Part shown: piece after piece, positions 36,434 to 49,516 of the stretch
Position numbering within the stretch: the first letter of the stretch is position 1
Layout of the letters: each line of letters starts with the position of its first letter
Origin: Microthyrium microscopicum
Lineage: Eukaryota; Ascomycota; Dothideomycetes; Microthyriales; Microthyriaceae
Reading direction: 5' to 3'
Length of the DNA stretch: 64,000 nt
NCBI GenBank assembly: GCA_010405405.1
Contig: MU004244.1
Location: 251,895 to 315,894 of the forward strand
Position numbers and translations under genes: made by a program
The notes under the pieces: model-generated
Databases searched by the model: none
Seen by the model: only the letters and a program-made list of their open reading frames with translations
What the model was told of the DNA's origin: nothing

Positions 36434-39400
36434 ATGGCATCTCAAATCCCAGGACCAGGATTTGTTACCGGCCCTTCAAGGCTCGGACAACAATCGCAAC
36501 GGTCAATATCCAGCAGTCGGCTGCCGTCGAGGAAACCAGTTCCTGACCCGAAAATACCAAAGCCGACACTTCTTACCAAGCGCAAGCCGGTCTCGAAGGA
36601 ACCGCAAAAGTCTTCGGTACCTAGAACTGCACCAACCAAGCGCGAGCCTCCAGCTCCTCGGCCTGTTATCGGTAATGGAAGAGGCTTTGTAGGTACGAGT
36701 ATGCCTCCACCTTCATCATTCAGACAAGATTTCCATGACTCAGACGGAAACATGCAACCACCAATAAAGGTTGCCCTTTTTGAGCCAGCACGAACTCCAT
36801 CCTTGGTTTCTGGATCTTCCGCCGCATCAACAGCAGACAGCCCTAGATCTAATATCATAAAGAGGAAAGATATATTTGCAAGAGGCGCACGGAATTCTCC
36901 AGATTCAACCTCTTCCGAAGAGCGCAGACGACTAGAAGCCGCGCAAGATGAAGATATGTATGCGGATGCTGTGTTTGGTATTTCACTCCCGCCAACGCAA
37001 TCGCTTTTGGCAGCGAAATCTCCAGACGATGCCATAATCAATCTGGATCGTTTCATTACACAGCCTCCTCTTATCACGCATGATTTGCCGCCATCTGCCT
37101 CTCAATACACGCTTTCCGCATCGCCTTCAACACATTATTCACCTGGCCCCTTTTCCATATCATCTACCCCGACTTCAGCTAGTTGCTATTCTCCAGGGGT
37201 TATTTCTACTGGACCAAGACCATCTTTGAATATTCCCAGAGAAGATAGCTACTCCAGTGTGAGACCCACAAGCTCTAGGAAAGTAACCAACGAAAGCTTT
37301 GCGAGCACCAAAGAATCCAGTACTCTTGCACCAGTGAGACAAAGCTCATCCTCTTCCGGGTCCACTGTTCGAGCTGGGGAAGATGGAGGCAAGCTGCGCT
37401 CTCCAGAACGCAATCAAACTACTTCACCAAGGAATCGTTTAATCCGACCCAAGCCTCGTCTGACAGCGCCCACAGAATCTCAGACTGGCAGGAGGAGCCC
37501 TACGAGACACCCAAAAGTTTTACCAACGAGACCACCGGAGTTTGCGCATCTCGAAAAAGCATCCCCGGTAAAGCGAGTTCTTACACAGCGGCCGCAGCGA
37601 CCCAGCAGAGATGGGACCCCGGAGATCAATTTCAAAGAGGCATCGCCTGTGATTCAAAGCAATCTGATGAGCCTACCGTCAAGCTTCCACAGAAGACAAG
37701 ACTCGGCCGAATCGCGGAAGGGGTCCATCGGAAGTGGTTCTTCTGCAGAAGTCAAGAGCCGATTTGGTATTCCTCGGAAACCACCTTCCCGCAATCCGTC
37801 TCCAAGTCCCGTCAGCCCTGCGATGGTCCAGCCTATAGCGAGAGCAGCGACTCCTGAACTCACTAGCGAGAACGAAAAGCAGCACAAAACCAAGGCTTCT
37901 CCTAACCCGGAGAGATCGCAGTCACGCTTTGGTTTTTTCAAACGCAGCAAAACCGAGCCGCCACCTCCGGCTGCTCCCAAGGACAAGCGCTTACGGAAAG
38001 GACCTGTAGCTGGAACTGGCCATGAAGGTTACGGCAAGTTCGGGACTCGAGGGCGAAGCGGGAGTACAACAAGTGGCAACACGAGCGTTGGACGTTCTTC
38101 GAGTGCTGACAGTGGGCCTCGCAACGTTACACAGCCTTCAAGTCGGAAAAACAGTGTTGGCAGCACAGGCTCGGACGTTGACGACTTTCTAGCTGAACGC
38201 ATCAATCCTATTACTTTGCGTGGTACAGGCTCGGTCAGTCATGGCGATCGAAAAGTCTCAGGCAATCCCGATCAACGAACTGATCGTGCCAATGCTGTAA
38301 ATTCTTCCACCGTCAATCCAGCACGACCGTCCGCCATCGATAAGGCTACGGGTTCGAGACCACTTTTACCCTCGCCAAATATTGATTCTGTATCGGAGTC
38401 AGTTGATTCTGGAGAGTCCACTAGAAATGGTAGCGCTAGTACCTTGGAACAGAAGGACCATCGCTTTGGTCTTTCTCGTCTTGCATCTAAGCGGGCTTCT
38501 AGACATTCGATGGTTGAGACGAAACCAGCTACCGAACTTCAAGAGCAGCTGTTCTCAAACTATCACTTTCCGACCCATCCAGTGATCGACCCACTGGACA
38601 GAAAATTGTCCGAATTTTCAGCACCAGTCAGGATGCTTTCCACTTCTAGCGCTGCGCTGGGTCCTAATCGCGCAGATACCCAACCCAAAGTTGCTGCGAA
38701 ATCAACCAGAAAATGGAATTTTCTGTGGGCCAACAAAGCGGCGACCAAGAAAGATGAGACGGCCATGGATACTGCCGGCTTCTCGGGCCACAAGTCCGCG
38801 GCGCCTAGAATGGTACCTCACTATGCTATTGGCGATACTCCGGACAACATTGATGACTTTGATCTGGAAAAGATCATGCAAGAGGCTGAAGATATTAATG
38901 AGAGGAGTCCTATCAATCTAGATGACGTAGAAGACTCTCAGCTGGTTCCTAGACATGGAAACTCTATTCTCTTACCAGAACCACCGCCATTTATTCCAGA
39001 GTTTGCACTTCATACGAGGTCCGAATCACCCAGAGTTGCTCTTCAAACCCCTGTCGTTGAGCTGGAGCGCGATTTTCCAGAGCCAGCCCTTCCTCAAGTG
39101 ACCATGGAATCACCACCATTACATGCGGAGGTTCCAAACAGCCGGCCAAGTCGACTTCCCCAAGTAGGACGGATCCCTCGAGTCGTGTCGAAGAGAGAAC
39201 GGCAGAAGAAGCCATCGATATCGTCTTTCTCAAGGCCATTTGATTCTACTCAACCCTCCCCGGCCATTCAATCGCCTCGCTTGGAGGATGACTCAATGGA
39301 TGGAGATACTTTTAACAACGCGCATTTCACTCCCGCCGACTTTCAATACTCAAGGCCTCTTTTGCCAACTACCATGTTATATACGGCTTCTCCCGAAAGC

Positions 39401-41047
39401 TTCCATGGACCAGTGCCGTTCCTCGAATATCCACGGAAAAACTCTGGTCTTTCTAATGTTTCCAGTAGTCCCGGCCAGATGGCACTCGGTGGACCTACAC
39501 TTGTTCCCAGCCCAAGAGCACCATCGGGCTTTGATGATGTGTGGAGTGAATATGACGATCTTATCGATCTGCTCGCACCGCAAACACCGAAAACGCCACA
39601 TACAGGATCGTCCTTTGGTGCCCCTTTTCAATATTCCAGCCTGGCGTCTCCAGTAGAGGCTCGATATGCAGACATGCCTTCACCACATCACATGTCTATT
39701 CCATCCGTTCCTTATATCATGCGACAGATGAGGGCAGCGTCCGTTCGCGAGTCTCAAGTTCTCACGCCTTACGCCAATACTGCAACACCCAATTCGATAG
39801 TCTCTGTTTCAGATTTCCTTGCAACATATGGTGATCGGGCTGCTGGGATGATGGACACGCTTGCTTCTATGACATCGGCAGCCAACACCCCAAGGATTGG
39901 TCTATCTACGCTGGAAGAAAACTCGGAAAATTCATCTGTTACACCCCAGCCAGTTGTTTCCGCCGCTGAAGCCCCACGCTCTCGCAAGGCACGGGACAGC
40001 GTAAGCATGCAATTGGTCGAGGCGCAGCATATGGGCTTCGAGACAATGGCCAACTTGAGATTTAGTGCTCTTATGACCAGCAAATGGCTATCCTTTGGAC
40101 GAGTTTTGTTCAGCCCCGCTCACTTTGAAATGAAGAACGCCCGAGAAGACCGTATCCTTGTTATTGATGGTCTTGGCAAAGGTATTTGAACTTGATCTTT
40201 CTCTGCCTGATCATACTAACAAATACACCTAGATTGGTCCTTCTACATTGCTCTCAACTACAGCAATGCCATGGTCTATAACATTGGCACCGAAGCTACT
40301 GATTCAGCTACTACTAAGACCGGTTCTCTAGAGTCACCTTCCAATCATCGACACATTCAACACCCTTCATTGAATGCTCCATTTCCGTTCCCTAAGGGGT
40401 TTTTCGCGGCTGTTGTCTTCAGGTTTCCTATCGTCACCTCAGATTCTGCATATCGCTTCGCAATTTCTGAATGCAAGCGAGTTCTTCGTCCTGGTGGACA
40501 CTTGGAAATCAGCGTGCTCGACATGGATATGCTAAACATGGGTAACCACGCTCGCCGTGCTTTACGCTCGCTCAAGGAGCGCATCAACGCTGTAGACTCT
40601 TCGACGAGTCTCAAATCCATTAGCGATACCATGCAACGGATGTTGGGCCGACGAGGCTTTGAAAATTTAAACCGATGCTTCGTCGGTGTACCAGCAGCTG
40701 GCTCATTACCCAATGCCTCGGAAGGAAGCTCTCAACAGTCACCCGCCTCTGGCAGCCCAGTCACCAACGCTTTCAAGAGACAAACAATGCCATCCTTTGG
40801 CGACCTTTTACGTGATCAGTCCGTCTCAGGTGATGACGGTATCACTCAAATGGTTGGTAGAGTTGCTCGTTGGTGGTACTCTCGCTGCTACGAATCTCTT
40901 GTTCTGGCTGATGGCGACATGACCCAGAGCATCTGGGCTGACGACAACCTTCTCAAAGAGTGCGAAATGCGTGGCACCAGCATTAGACTCATGGTCTGCC
41001 ATGCACAAAAACCTGACTGTCCAGTCCGGCGCACAATCAGTGTCTAA
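36434..41047 (+). CDS. Large protein with disordered N-terminus and C-terminal methyltransferase-like domain
   Basis: Two exons: 36434-40181 and 40233-41047, with a 51-nt intron carrying a CTAAC branch site. The product is 1,520 residues. About the first 1,180 are low-complexity, rich in Ser, Pro, Arg and Lys, with many SP/TP sites, so likely disordered and phosphorylated. The C-terminal part has a SAM-methyltransferase-like fold: ILVIDGLGKDW (motif I-like), VYNIGTE, and CKRVLRPGGHLEISVLDMDM (post-motif block). The motif I glycines are fewer than usual, so activity is not certain. I do not know a named family member. The start is the first ATG in frame; nearby upstream ATGs are out of frame. 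It may be a regulatory methyltransferase-like protein, but no target is evident. Confidence 0.85.
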
Positions 41048-42315
41048 TTCCCTGGACTTCGGATACTCCACCAAGTCCCTCCCACCTCACTCTTCTCTTC
41101 TTCATATTGGTTTATCTCTGGCCTCTACTTTATTTAATTTTTACTCAGCGACTTGATTTCATCAGCATTTACCCTTGCATATTCTCATAAAGACTGTCGT
41201 TTCTTCATCCTGCATAGCGATCAGCACGGCGTTTCTCTTTTCTGCTTTCCCATTTCTCATTATTTCGGTGCATACCAAGAAAAGCAGATTGGCAAAAGCA
41301 CATGCATACGTATTACTACACCCTACGGCGCAAGCCAAAACCTGTTCATGAGAAGCATTTTCATGTTTCATACGACCTTTGATGACGATGAGCTTTTTGA
41401 TGTTGAAAGCATGATACCCCCCGCGTGTGGCAAGCTTTAGTGGAGGAACATGCATCTTGGGATATATTATCAGATGACTGCATCTGGGATGCAGTACGTT
41501 GGCAGTCTGATATTAGTGGTATGGCGGAGATATGCTACCTCTCCTTGAGAGGTTAGAATTGAATAAATCCGAGCGATTGGATATATATGTATTTAGGACT
41601 GGGCTAATATATTATATTATCATGACATGATCCCTTCGAACACACTCGTTGAGTAGATTTACCAGCTTTGCACTAGTAACGCATCGTAAGGCTCCAAATT
41701 TCTTGGCCAGCTTAATTTCACAGTACCTGTGTACGTATACCGTTTGAAGTTGACTCCGCATGTGGTTAAATACCTACCAAATTATTCGTCTTTCACCACT
41801 GGAGTTGGGCCCAAAGCACATTTAGCACATTTATAGCAATTGCACATTACGATATGCTTTGGATGTCAGCAGTACTTTATCAATTGTTCGCATCGTAATG
41901 CTCACCAGCTGCTTTTTGCAAAAGAAGTACTGAAGCCAACGCACGGCATATCTTCCTTGTCGTGGAGCAACACCATACTACACAGTATTTAGTCCACATC
42001 CACTCAGGCGCATCAGACGACCTTATTGAATCTTGCGTCAGTTCACCATCTATTTAGGTGCCCGTAAAGACTGAAATAAGGGGACCTGCAAGTAAATATT
42101 GTTCAAATATATGAAATCAAGATCAATAGTAATGGAAGCGAGCCAAGATTTCTCGCTATAGATTGTTTTGCTGGAACCTAACGTTCTTTGCTAGACTCTT
42201 GAATCCACTGCACAATTTTCACTTCTTAAATACTGGGCATACTGGGCATGATAACTTCCACGTCTCCAGACTTCTTCTTCTGATCATCCATTGCTGCTCA
42301 AATCTTACAGTCACC
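41048..42315. other. Intergenic, nothing recognised
   Basis: About 1.27 kb of AT-rich DNA between the methyltransferase-like gene and the secreted-protein gene. No gene or repeat array, apart from a tandem 9-bp ACTGGGCAT near 42232-42249. Confidence 0.5.
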
Positions 42316-43498
42316 ATGCGGCCGTCAACCATCATGTTGGCTCTCAAAGCTGTCGTGGTACTTGCTGTTCCGGCTACACTTCATCCCAACCGTGAGGACG
42401 TTGAGCATGAAATCGTAAAGCTTGAAGCGCGTCTCCGAACCCTCGAGAACGTAAGTTGAACCCGTCGAACCTTTCTCACTTGCGTATTGTCATGTCCAAA
42501 CTTCTGAATTCATACCATGCTGAAGCTTATATTGATAAATTGTGGCCAACACTGTAAATACTGACAAATGTATAGCTCGAGCACCCTGGATATCCCAAGC
42601 TGATAACTGTTCCAGGATACAGGGACGTAAAATGTGAGCATTCCCTTCTCCTTGCCCACGTTGGTCTTCAGATAGCTTGAATATCTGTTCCCAGTGCTTC
42701 CAAGCACGAGTTGAACGGGGTTGAGCTGATGGGCCACTGCTATGATACGACTCGGGGTCATCTTGCTAACAATTTTGCCAGGCAATGCTCATTTATATGG
42801 CACTTGTTTTCAAGCGGAGTATGTATTTTCCTACGCTAGTTTTGTTGAGATTTGCTAATTCTGTGAAGGCGCCGAGTAGTTCTCCAAAGATTCTGGGCTG
42901 TCGGAGTTGGCAGAGTCAACTATGCCAATGCATCAGCCCACAATGGCGAGGACCACTGGGATTACATCGAAGTAAGTAACCAAACTCACCTTTCACGTTC
43001 TTCCTTATTTGCCGCCTGTAACTCAAGACTGACTGTTCGACAGGCATTTGGAGAGGATGGTCAAAAGCTTAGGGACGCTTTTGATGGACGATGCAGTGCA
43101 GTGACTGATTGGGATTTCCATTTGGGATATGACGACCATGAAGGCGAAATCAACGCCGCGGGATATACATGGAGTGTGAGCTTTAACACGCCAATCTTTT
43201 GCAGATATCAAGACGCGTTGAATCGCTTCAACGATTTCAAAGTTCCATGGTATGTTTTGCTTGTCCAGTGATGATGACTTTCACATTTGGAATATTGGCT
43301 AATGTCTGTTTGTGTATTTCTAGGGCTCTTGACTGGGACGATGAGGTCGTTGGACTTGCTCCACTGGCAAAACAGACAATGCGCCGCTTTGAAATGGTAC
43401 AAGAGTATGAGGATGCCAAGGCAGAGAAACATGAGATCAAGATGCTCATTGATACTCTGAAGATGGATCTCAAGAACTTCAAACGTACCTTTGGCTAG
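42316..43498 (+). CDS. Secreted protein of unknown family
   Basis: Six exons: 42316-42450, 42576-42633, 42782-42818, 42869-42971, 43044-43249 and 43324-43498. All junctions are GT..AG and phases agree, giving 237 residues. The N-terminus (MRPSTIMLALKAVVVLAVPA) is a signal peptide, followed by a charged heptad-like segment. The middle is rich in aromatic residues and contains four cysteines (DVKCNAHLYGTCFQAE, GRCSA, IFCRY) plus many Trp, Asp and His (EDHWDYIE, VTDWDFHLGYDDHEGE). The C-terminus is a charged helix. I recognise no domain. The small third exon (37 nt) and six-exon structure argue for a real expressed gene. It could be an apoplastic or wall protein, or an effector; this is inference. 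Confidence 0.8.
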
Positions 43499-45078
43499 TA
43501 GTGCCACTGTGTAGAGCCATGGATCGCGCTTCAATATGGGAGTAAAGGTCACGCTTAGGCTGTTGTTGAGCATTTGGGTAATGGTGTTTGGATGTAATGG
43601 AGGATGCTTCTAGTCGAACAATTATACTGATGTACCGTCGAGTTCCTTTGGCAACAACTCCGAATAGTGAGTGATTCTGCTCTAATGCAGGTTGTTTTCC
43701 GTGTATGTAGCGCACAGTGTCACCAATGACGCTCACGGACCGACCGGTGAAGGATTGTCAGCATGACATGCACAAAGTCATGATTAGTGACATTTCCGTG
43801 CTCCAACGGATTCGAATCCGTCGAGTTTGTTGCACGAGCAGTCATATCTTGCAGTCATAACGTGACGAGGCCGTAGGCATGGTGTTCGGAGCGTAAAGAT
43901 ATGAAAAGTAAGCAGAGTACAAGAGTGGGATGAAGCAGAGGCTATTGGCAGTGCTCCGGGGCCTTGACAGTGTATGGTATACGGGGCACTTTCTAGAAAC
44001 CGTACATACATCCAATGGAGCACGAAGTGATGTTACTTTGATCCAAATATCCATACGGTTGATGCGGAGGCGAGGATAACGAAGTGATGGAATGCGGTTG
44101 AAATTATGTTGCTCCCTAAAGACTAGCAAAGTGGAGACGACGGGAGGCTGGGAGATGCAGACTGTTGATTGGCTGAGAAAAGCTTCTAGAACGATGGATT
44201 GGAAGGATGCAGCGCCATTTGGTGCTTGTGGGAAAGGAGACGTGCATAAAAGAGGCCAATCATTGACACGGCATCCCCGTTGCATCTTTTTTGATAGAGA
44301 ACGTAGTACTCGAGCTGCATTGGGGTTGGTCAAGGATTCAAGGCCCACAAGCTGAGAAATCGTCTCAAAACCGCTCTCTCGCCTTTCATCTTTCAGCTCT
44401 CAAGTCTTGGCCTCCTGTCTTTTATATTGCTACCCAGTGGGTGGTAGTGCCTTCCTTATCCCAGTTGTGTTCTGCTGAGGCAATGTAACAATGGCAGGTG
44501 CTAATCGCCCGCCAGCCCTGTCTTCCTTCCTGATTGAGTGCGATCGACAAAGAAGGAACGATAAGAGCGCGGCATTCTATCAAAACCAGGTCCGATAGGA
44601 TGATCTCGAGTACAGCAGGGAGTTACGACCTGCGATAAACCGCTTGTAGGAGCTGCCACCCAGGGTCATCATTGATGGCTACTACCCGCTGGCCATTGCG
44701 TGCCTGCCGTGCTTGGAGGGTTCACGGGGAGCACCTGCATATATGAAACCAGGGTGTGTAGTGGTGAGTGGTGAGTGGGTAGTGGTGACCCTAGAATGAA
44801 TCGCTCTTTACCAATTAGGGATGTTGGGGTCTTGTGGGCGCTCTCAGGCTATTCTGGTGCCTCAAAGATAACGCTGTCCGAAAAGGGTATCGTTAATTTC
44901 ATATTTATACTTGACTGCCGGAATAATCAACCTTGCCCTACACCAACTAATTTATCATCGCTTGGGCTCATAGTTCTCGCCTTGACCCTCTACCTCTACC
45001 TCCACTACACACTCGTAGGTACTAACTACATCGTCACTCGCTGTTCAAGGTCTATATTGAACTTGCAAAACCGCGAGA
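43499..45078. other. Intergenic, nothing recognised
   Basis: About 1.6 kb upstream of PTR2. It holds a palindromic GGATTCGAATCC at about 43810 that resembles a tRNA T-loop but has no tRNA around it, and a GTGGTGAGTG-type simple repeat near 44755-44790. The last 300 nt are CT-rich, as expected of a promoter. Confidence 0.5.
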
Positions 45079-47016
45079 ATGGCTGGTAAATATCTCTACT
45101 TCATCTCACGTTGCCCCGCTAACAAGCGCAATTGCAGACAACCATACAGCCCCGCCTCGCTACGATGCTGAAGAGCATGTCGTGGACAAGCCTATCTTTG
45201 CTGATGAGTCCGCCCACCCGACAAACCTACCACCAATCCTTCTCGACGATGAAGGTAATGAGGCTAGACATCCAACAGACGAGGAGATGAAAACTCTCCG
45301 TCGCGTTTCTGGCAAAATTCCCTGGATCGCCTACTTTCTATGTCTCGTCGAGTTCGCAGAGAGAGCCTCCTTCTACGGAGTCAAGCCTCTTTTCGTCAAT
45401 TACGTCAAACGTCCACTTCCTAAAGGCGGAAATGGCCTTGGTGCTCCACCCAAAGGACAGTCCCAAGCCGGCGCCTTGGACAAAGGCTCCTCGGTCGCCA
45501 ATAGTGTTTCTCAATCCTTCTCTATGTTGGTATATGCGCTGCCTGTCTACTTTGGATGGCTTGCCGATCAAAAAACTGGCCGTTTCAAGCTCATTGTTTG
45601 GGGCGTCATCATTTGTGGTGTTGCACATGTCATCATGGTTGCTGGTGGAGCTCCTAAGTTGCTTGCGAACGGCAAAGCCATTGCCCCATTCATGATCAGT
45701 GTCTATCTCCTTGCTGTTGGTGCAGGTAAGAAGCTTCTTTTTATGATCCCTACATTTATTGACCTGCCTTAGCCATGTTCAAGCCCAACATCTCTCCAAC
45801 TCTTCTGGATCAAATGCCAAATACTGCCCCGGTCATAAAAACCACCAAGAAAGGCGAAACTGTCATCGTCGACCCGGAGGCTACTACTGAAACAATCATG
45901 TTGTGGTTCTATCTACTTATCAACATTGGTGGATTCATGGGAGTTCCCACCACATATGTGGAAAAGTACGTCGGCTTCTGGTTGGCATTCTTCATCCCTC
46001 TTCTTCTGTATCTGCCACTATTGCCTATGCTTTGGGTCTTGCGCAACAAGCTGGTTCTACACCCACCTGGTGGTAGTAATCTGGGCCATGTGATGCGTAT
46101 TCTGGGTATTTGCTTCAAGCGAGGAGGCTTCAAGAATATCTTCAGACAGGGATTCTTTGAGGTTGCGAAACCATCTGTCATCGCACAAAGCAGCAACCCG
46201 ATTGAAGTTCCATGGACGGACCAGTTTGTCAACGATGTTCACCGCGCTTTCCAAGCTACCGCTATCTTCTGCTTTTTCCCAATTCAGTACATCAACGACA
46301 ATGGTCTCGGCGAAGCTGCAGGCATTCAAAGCAACATGCTCAAGAGCGATGGAGTGCCAAATGATGTTATCGGTAACTTCAACTCCCTTGTCATCATCAT
46401 GTGTATTCCGATTGTCAACCATCTTCTCTATCCTTGGCTTCGCAAGATGAGAATTCATTTCGGCCCAATTGCGCGCATCACCCTTGGTCTCGCAATTTCT
46501 ACCATTGGTGGCGTTGGATACACCGTCTTGAACTACTACGGATACAAACTGTCTCCATGTGGTAATTTGGGAACTAGTGACGAGTGCGTCGATGCCGGGA
46601 AGGTCGCTGATGTATCGATCTGGTGGATGGCTATTCCCTATTCGCTGGGCGGTATATCTGAAATCTTCACCAACGTACCAGCTTACGGTCTCGCTTATGC
46701 CATGGCACCGCCAAACATGAGAGGATTAGTCTCGTCGCTCAACCTCTTTAGCACCGCTATTGCTTACGCCATTGGTCTAGCATGCTCTGGTGTTGTCCGC
46801 GACCCATATCTCACCTGGTAAGCACAATAACCTTGGAACCAATACTCGCTGATACTAACTTGAAACAGGTGCTTTGGAGTTCCAGCTATCCTCGGTGCTA
46901 TCGCAACTCCTGCTTTTTGGTTCATCTTCAAGCATTTGGACAAGGAAGAGTATGTGCTGTCACACGAGAACGAGTACGTTCAGGATGCACCAGAAAAGGT
47001 GAAAGAGAAGTTATAG
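45079..47016 (+). CDS. PTR2: PTR2-type proton-coupled di/tripeptide transporter
   Basis: Four exons: 45079-45085, 45138-45725, 45773-46817 and 46869-47016, giving 595 residues. Twelve membrane segments can be traced. POT-family motifs are present: FAERASFYGVKPLFVNYV in the first helix, WFYLLINIGGFMG (the FYxxINxG signature), and GGISEIFTNVPAYGLAYAMAPPNMRG. It imports di- and tripeptides with protons at the plasma membrane. The long extracellular region between helices 9 and 10 with paired Cys (SPCGNLGTSDEC) is usual for fungal members. The first coding exon is only 7 nt (ATGGCTG), giving an N-terminus MADNHTAPPRYDAEEH that looks like other fungal PTR2. Symbol assigned by family. Confidence 0.93.
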
Positions 47017-47825
47017 TGTGCCACAACATGGCCAGGCTGATAAGCTCCACTGAATCTGTTTCCGGTGGACTTCTAATTCTCATGACCTTTTGAATACGGT
47101 CATTACCTAATTCTAACATTGTCGAACCGAGTTGAAATACTTGCTCCTCGGGTGCCAGGAGGACACTGCTTATACTCACTTAATGACTTTCGGAGAAACT
47201 CCACCTGTAGTATAGCGCAATACAATCGTTTGTGATACTTTCCCTTCCCACTCATGAATATCAGCACTCTGGTGCAGTCCACCCTTTTAGTTTATACTTA
47301 TATCGCCATTCGCGCGGGTATTCACGTGCTTTGTAGCTTGAATATACAGGTAGGAGAACTTACAGACCAGGCATACAAAAGGAAGGTTTCCTCAACAGCC
47401 TGCTCCTACTAAACATCGTATTATTGTCAGATTTGTACGTGCCAAGCCACAGCCCGTTATGGCTCTGACCTGGTCTCAAGATGATAAAGACATCATTCAA
47501 CTACCTGTTAGCAGCAATGGATATTTGGGTCGAATGGCGACAGGGGGTGGAAAGCAAACCGGAGTTGCAAGACTTGTTGATTGGTATGGGACCAAGTCCT
47601 GAGCTCGCAGCAAGATAGCAATGCAGTACCAATGGCAACGAAATGAACTCGATGCTGCATCAAGGTGTAGCCTTCATAGATATTCAAGCAACCATATCCC
47701 CTTGATTCTGATTGCAGCGTGCGATAACTGTCGTGACGTCTGACATTGAGACACAGGTTGATGTTAGAAGCTGACAAGTGGTGAAGTCCCCCAGAACTCA
47801 TCAAATAGCAAATATTTTAAGATGG
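47017..47825. other. Intergenic between convergent PTR2 and cyclophilin genes
   Basis: About 800 nt between two stop codons. No gene recognised; frames at 47508-47804 lack character. Confidence 0.5.
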
Positions 47826-48966
47826 CTAATTCCTCCTCTCTTGATATTTCATAGCTCCCCTTCCCTTATACACAATTCCATCCATACTATCTCCACCACC
47901 AGCGTCGTCGAATGCACCCAATCGCCCCTCATCAGCCCTAATATTATGCCACCTCCTACCTCTCTGCCCCCTATCCTCCCTCCTATACTGATTCGGCAAA
48001 CTCTTCTGCCTCCGCCATCCCTCCTCTTCGCCCTTATCACTCACTGGCCGACTAGGCGGCGGACTGCGCTTCCTGCCCTCCCCATTCCCCTCCTCCACCG
48101 GCGTCGCACTCGCCCTTTGCCGTGCGCGGCCCCGCCTTGTATGATCTACCTGGGCATCGCTGCGCCGCCGCTCATCAACGACACTGCGACTACTCCGACT
48201 TACCGTGCTCGCCGAATCAGAGTGTCGCCTTTGCCTTCTATGCCGATGCGCATGCCGTTGACGACTCGCTGATGGTCTTGTGTGTCCACGTGATGGGCTC
48301 GGGGAGCGAGACGGCGTGCTGGTATGACGGCGCTTATGACGACCTCTTGAGCGGGAGGATTCGTCTGCATGCTCCACAGTGCGTTTGTTGCTGCGTTTCT
48401 CGAGTTCGCCGGCGCGATTTATGACAACGGAGACAGTAGGCCGGTCGTCAGCGTCGACGGGAACGGCGGCGATGCGGGGGAGGACGTCGTCAAGACCTGT
48501 CACGAGGCGGCCGAAAACGGTATGTTTTGCATCGAGGTGTGGTGCTGGTGCGAGCGTGATGAAGAATTGTGAGCTGTTGGTGTCGGCCCCCCGGGTAGCC
48601 ATACACAGTAGGCCAGGGGCATCGAGGGCACGCCAGCCGAGAGATTCGTCGGGAAAAGTTGGTCCGAAGATGGAGATGCCGCCGGTGCCGTTGGCGGCGG
48701 TGGTGTCTCCGCCTTGGATCATAAAGTCGGGAATGATGCGGTGGAAGGGGGTGGATGTGTATGTTAGCGGTGGTTTGGTACCGGTGCAGAGAGCGCGGAA
48801 GCTGAGGAGTCATTAGAATTTGACAATTGGACTTATGGGAGCATAGGTACTTCTCGCAGGTCTTTGGTGCTTGCTCGGCGAAGAGCTCGATAGTGAGACG
48901 TCCAACATGTAGATCATCGATGGTGACATCGAGAAACACCCGCGGTCGAGCAGCTGCGGATGGCAT
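47826..48966 (-). CDS. RS-rich nuclear cyclophilin (peptidyl-prolyl isomerase)
   Basis: Two exons on the minus strand: 48851-48966 and 47826-48801, with a 49-nt intron. The product is 363 residues. Residues about 8-165 are a cyclophilin domain: VFLDVTIDDLHVGRLTIELF, FHRIIPDFMIQGGDTT with the catalytic Arg, SSQFFITLAP, and HLDAKHTVFGRLVTG. The remaining 200 residues are Arg/Ser-rich (SRSRGRHKRRH, PSRSPSPSRGHTR) and very basic. This is the SR-cyclophilin plan seen in splicing-linked isomerases such as human PPIG. The residue equal to Trp121 of human CypA is His, which usually predicts weak cyclosporin binding. Likely nuclear, speckle-associated. Confidence 0.92.
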
Positions 48967-49516
48967 ATTGGCTTATCAGCCAGCTTTTTCTGACGGCCTA
49001 TGAGATATATAAATGGTGTAGATCTCACGCACGAAAGGCGATACAGAGAATGACTGGTGCTGGAAGCTGGTGAAGTGGTGATGATAAAAGAGGGTATTGA
49101 TTACAAGCTACAGCACCTCGGCAAGGATCAAGGATCTACAAGTTCAGCCTTGCATATGTCATTGTCAATGCTCAGCCTTGTTGGCGTTTGTTCAGCCTTG
49201 TTGATGAAGCTTTATGCTGCTTGCGACATACTCTACAGTAGTCTTCTTCATGTAGCAACTATAAAATAAATTCAGCACAGCAGAATTAGCAGGCCGATTG
49301 CGCATAGAAACTGCTATTCGCTATACAATAATAACTATTACTATTTGATGCCGATACATCCCTCACGCATGACTTCAACACAGTCGTGTCGCAGCTTTGG
49401 AAGCTCGATAATGCTACTTAACAAATGCACACAGGAGAAAAGTTATTGAAGCCAGTCGTTTCTTCCACCAGTATCAGACTCAACGATGTATTCTCATCAA
49501 GGCTCTTCTCTGATTT
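48967..49516. other. Intergenic upstream of the cyclophilin gene
   Basis: About 550 nt. Three copies of TCAGCCTTG lie within about 60 nt (49143-49200). No gene recognised. Confidence 0.45.

Noticed and set aside
43180-43208. A 29-nt GTGAGC..GCAG intron in the secreted orphan gene
   Set aside because: Too short for a spliceosomal intron, and the frame reads through it without a stop.
43800-43835. GGATTCGAATCC palindrome resembling a tRNA T-loop
   Set aside because: No A box, acceptor stem or anticodon arm can be folded around it on either strand.
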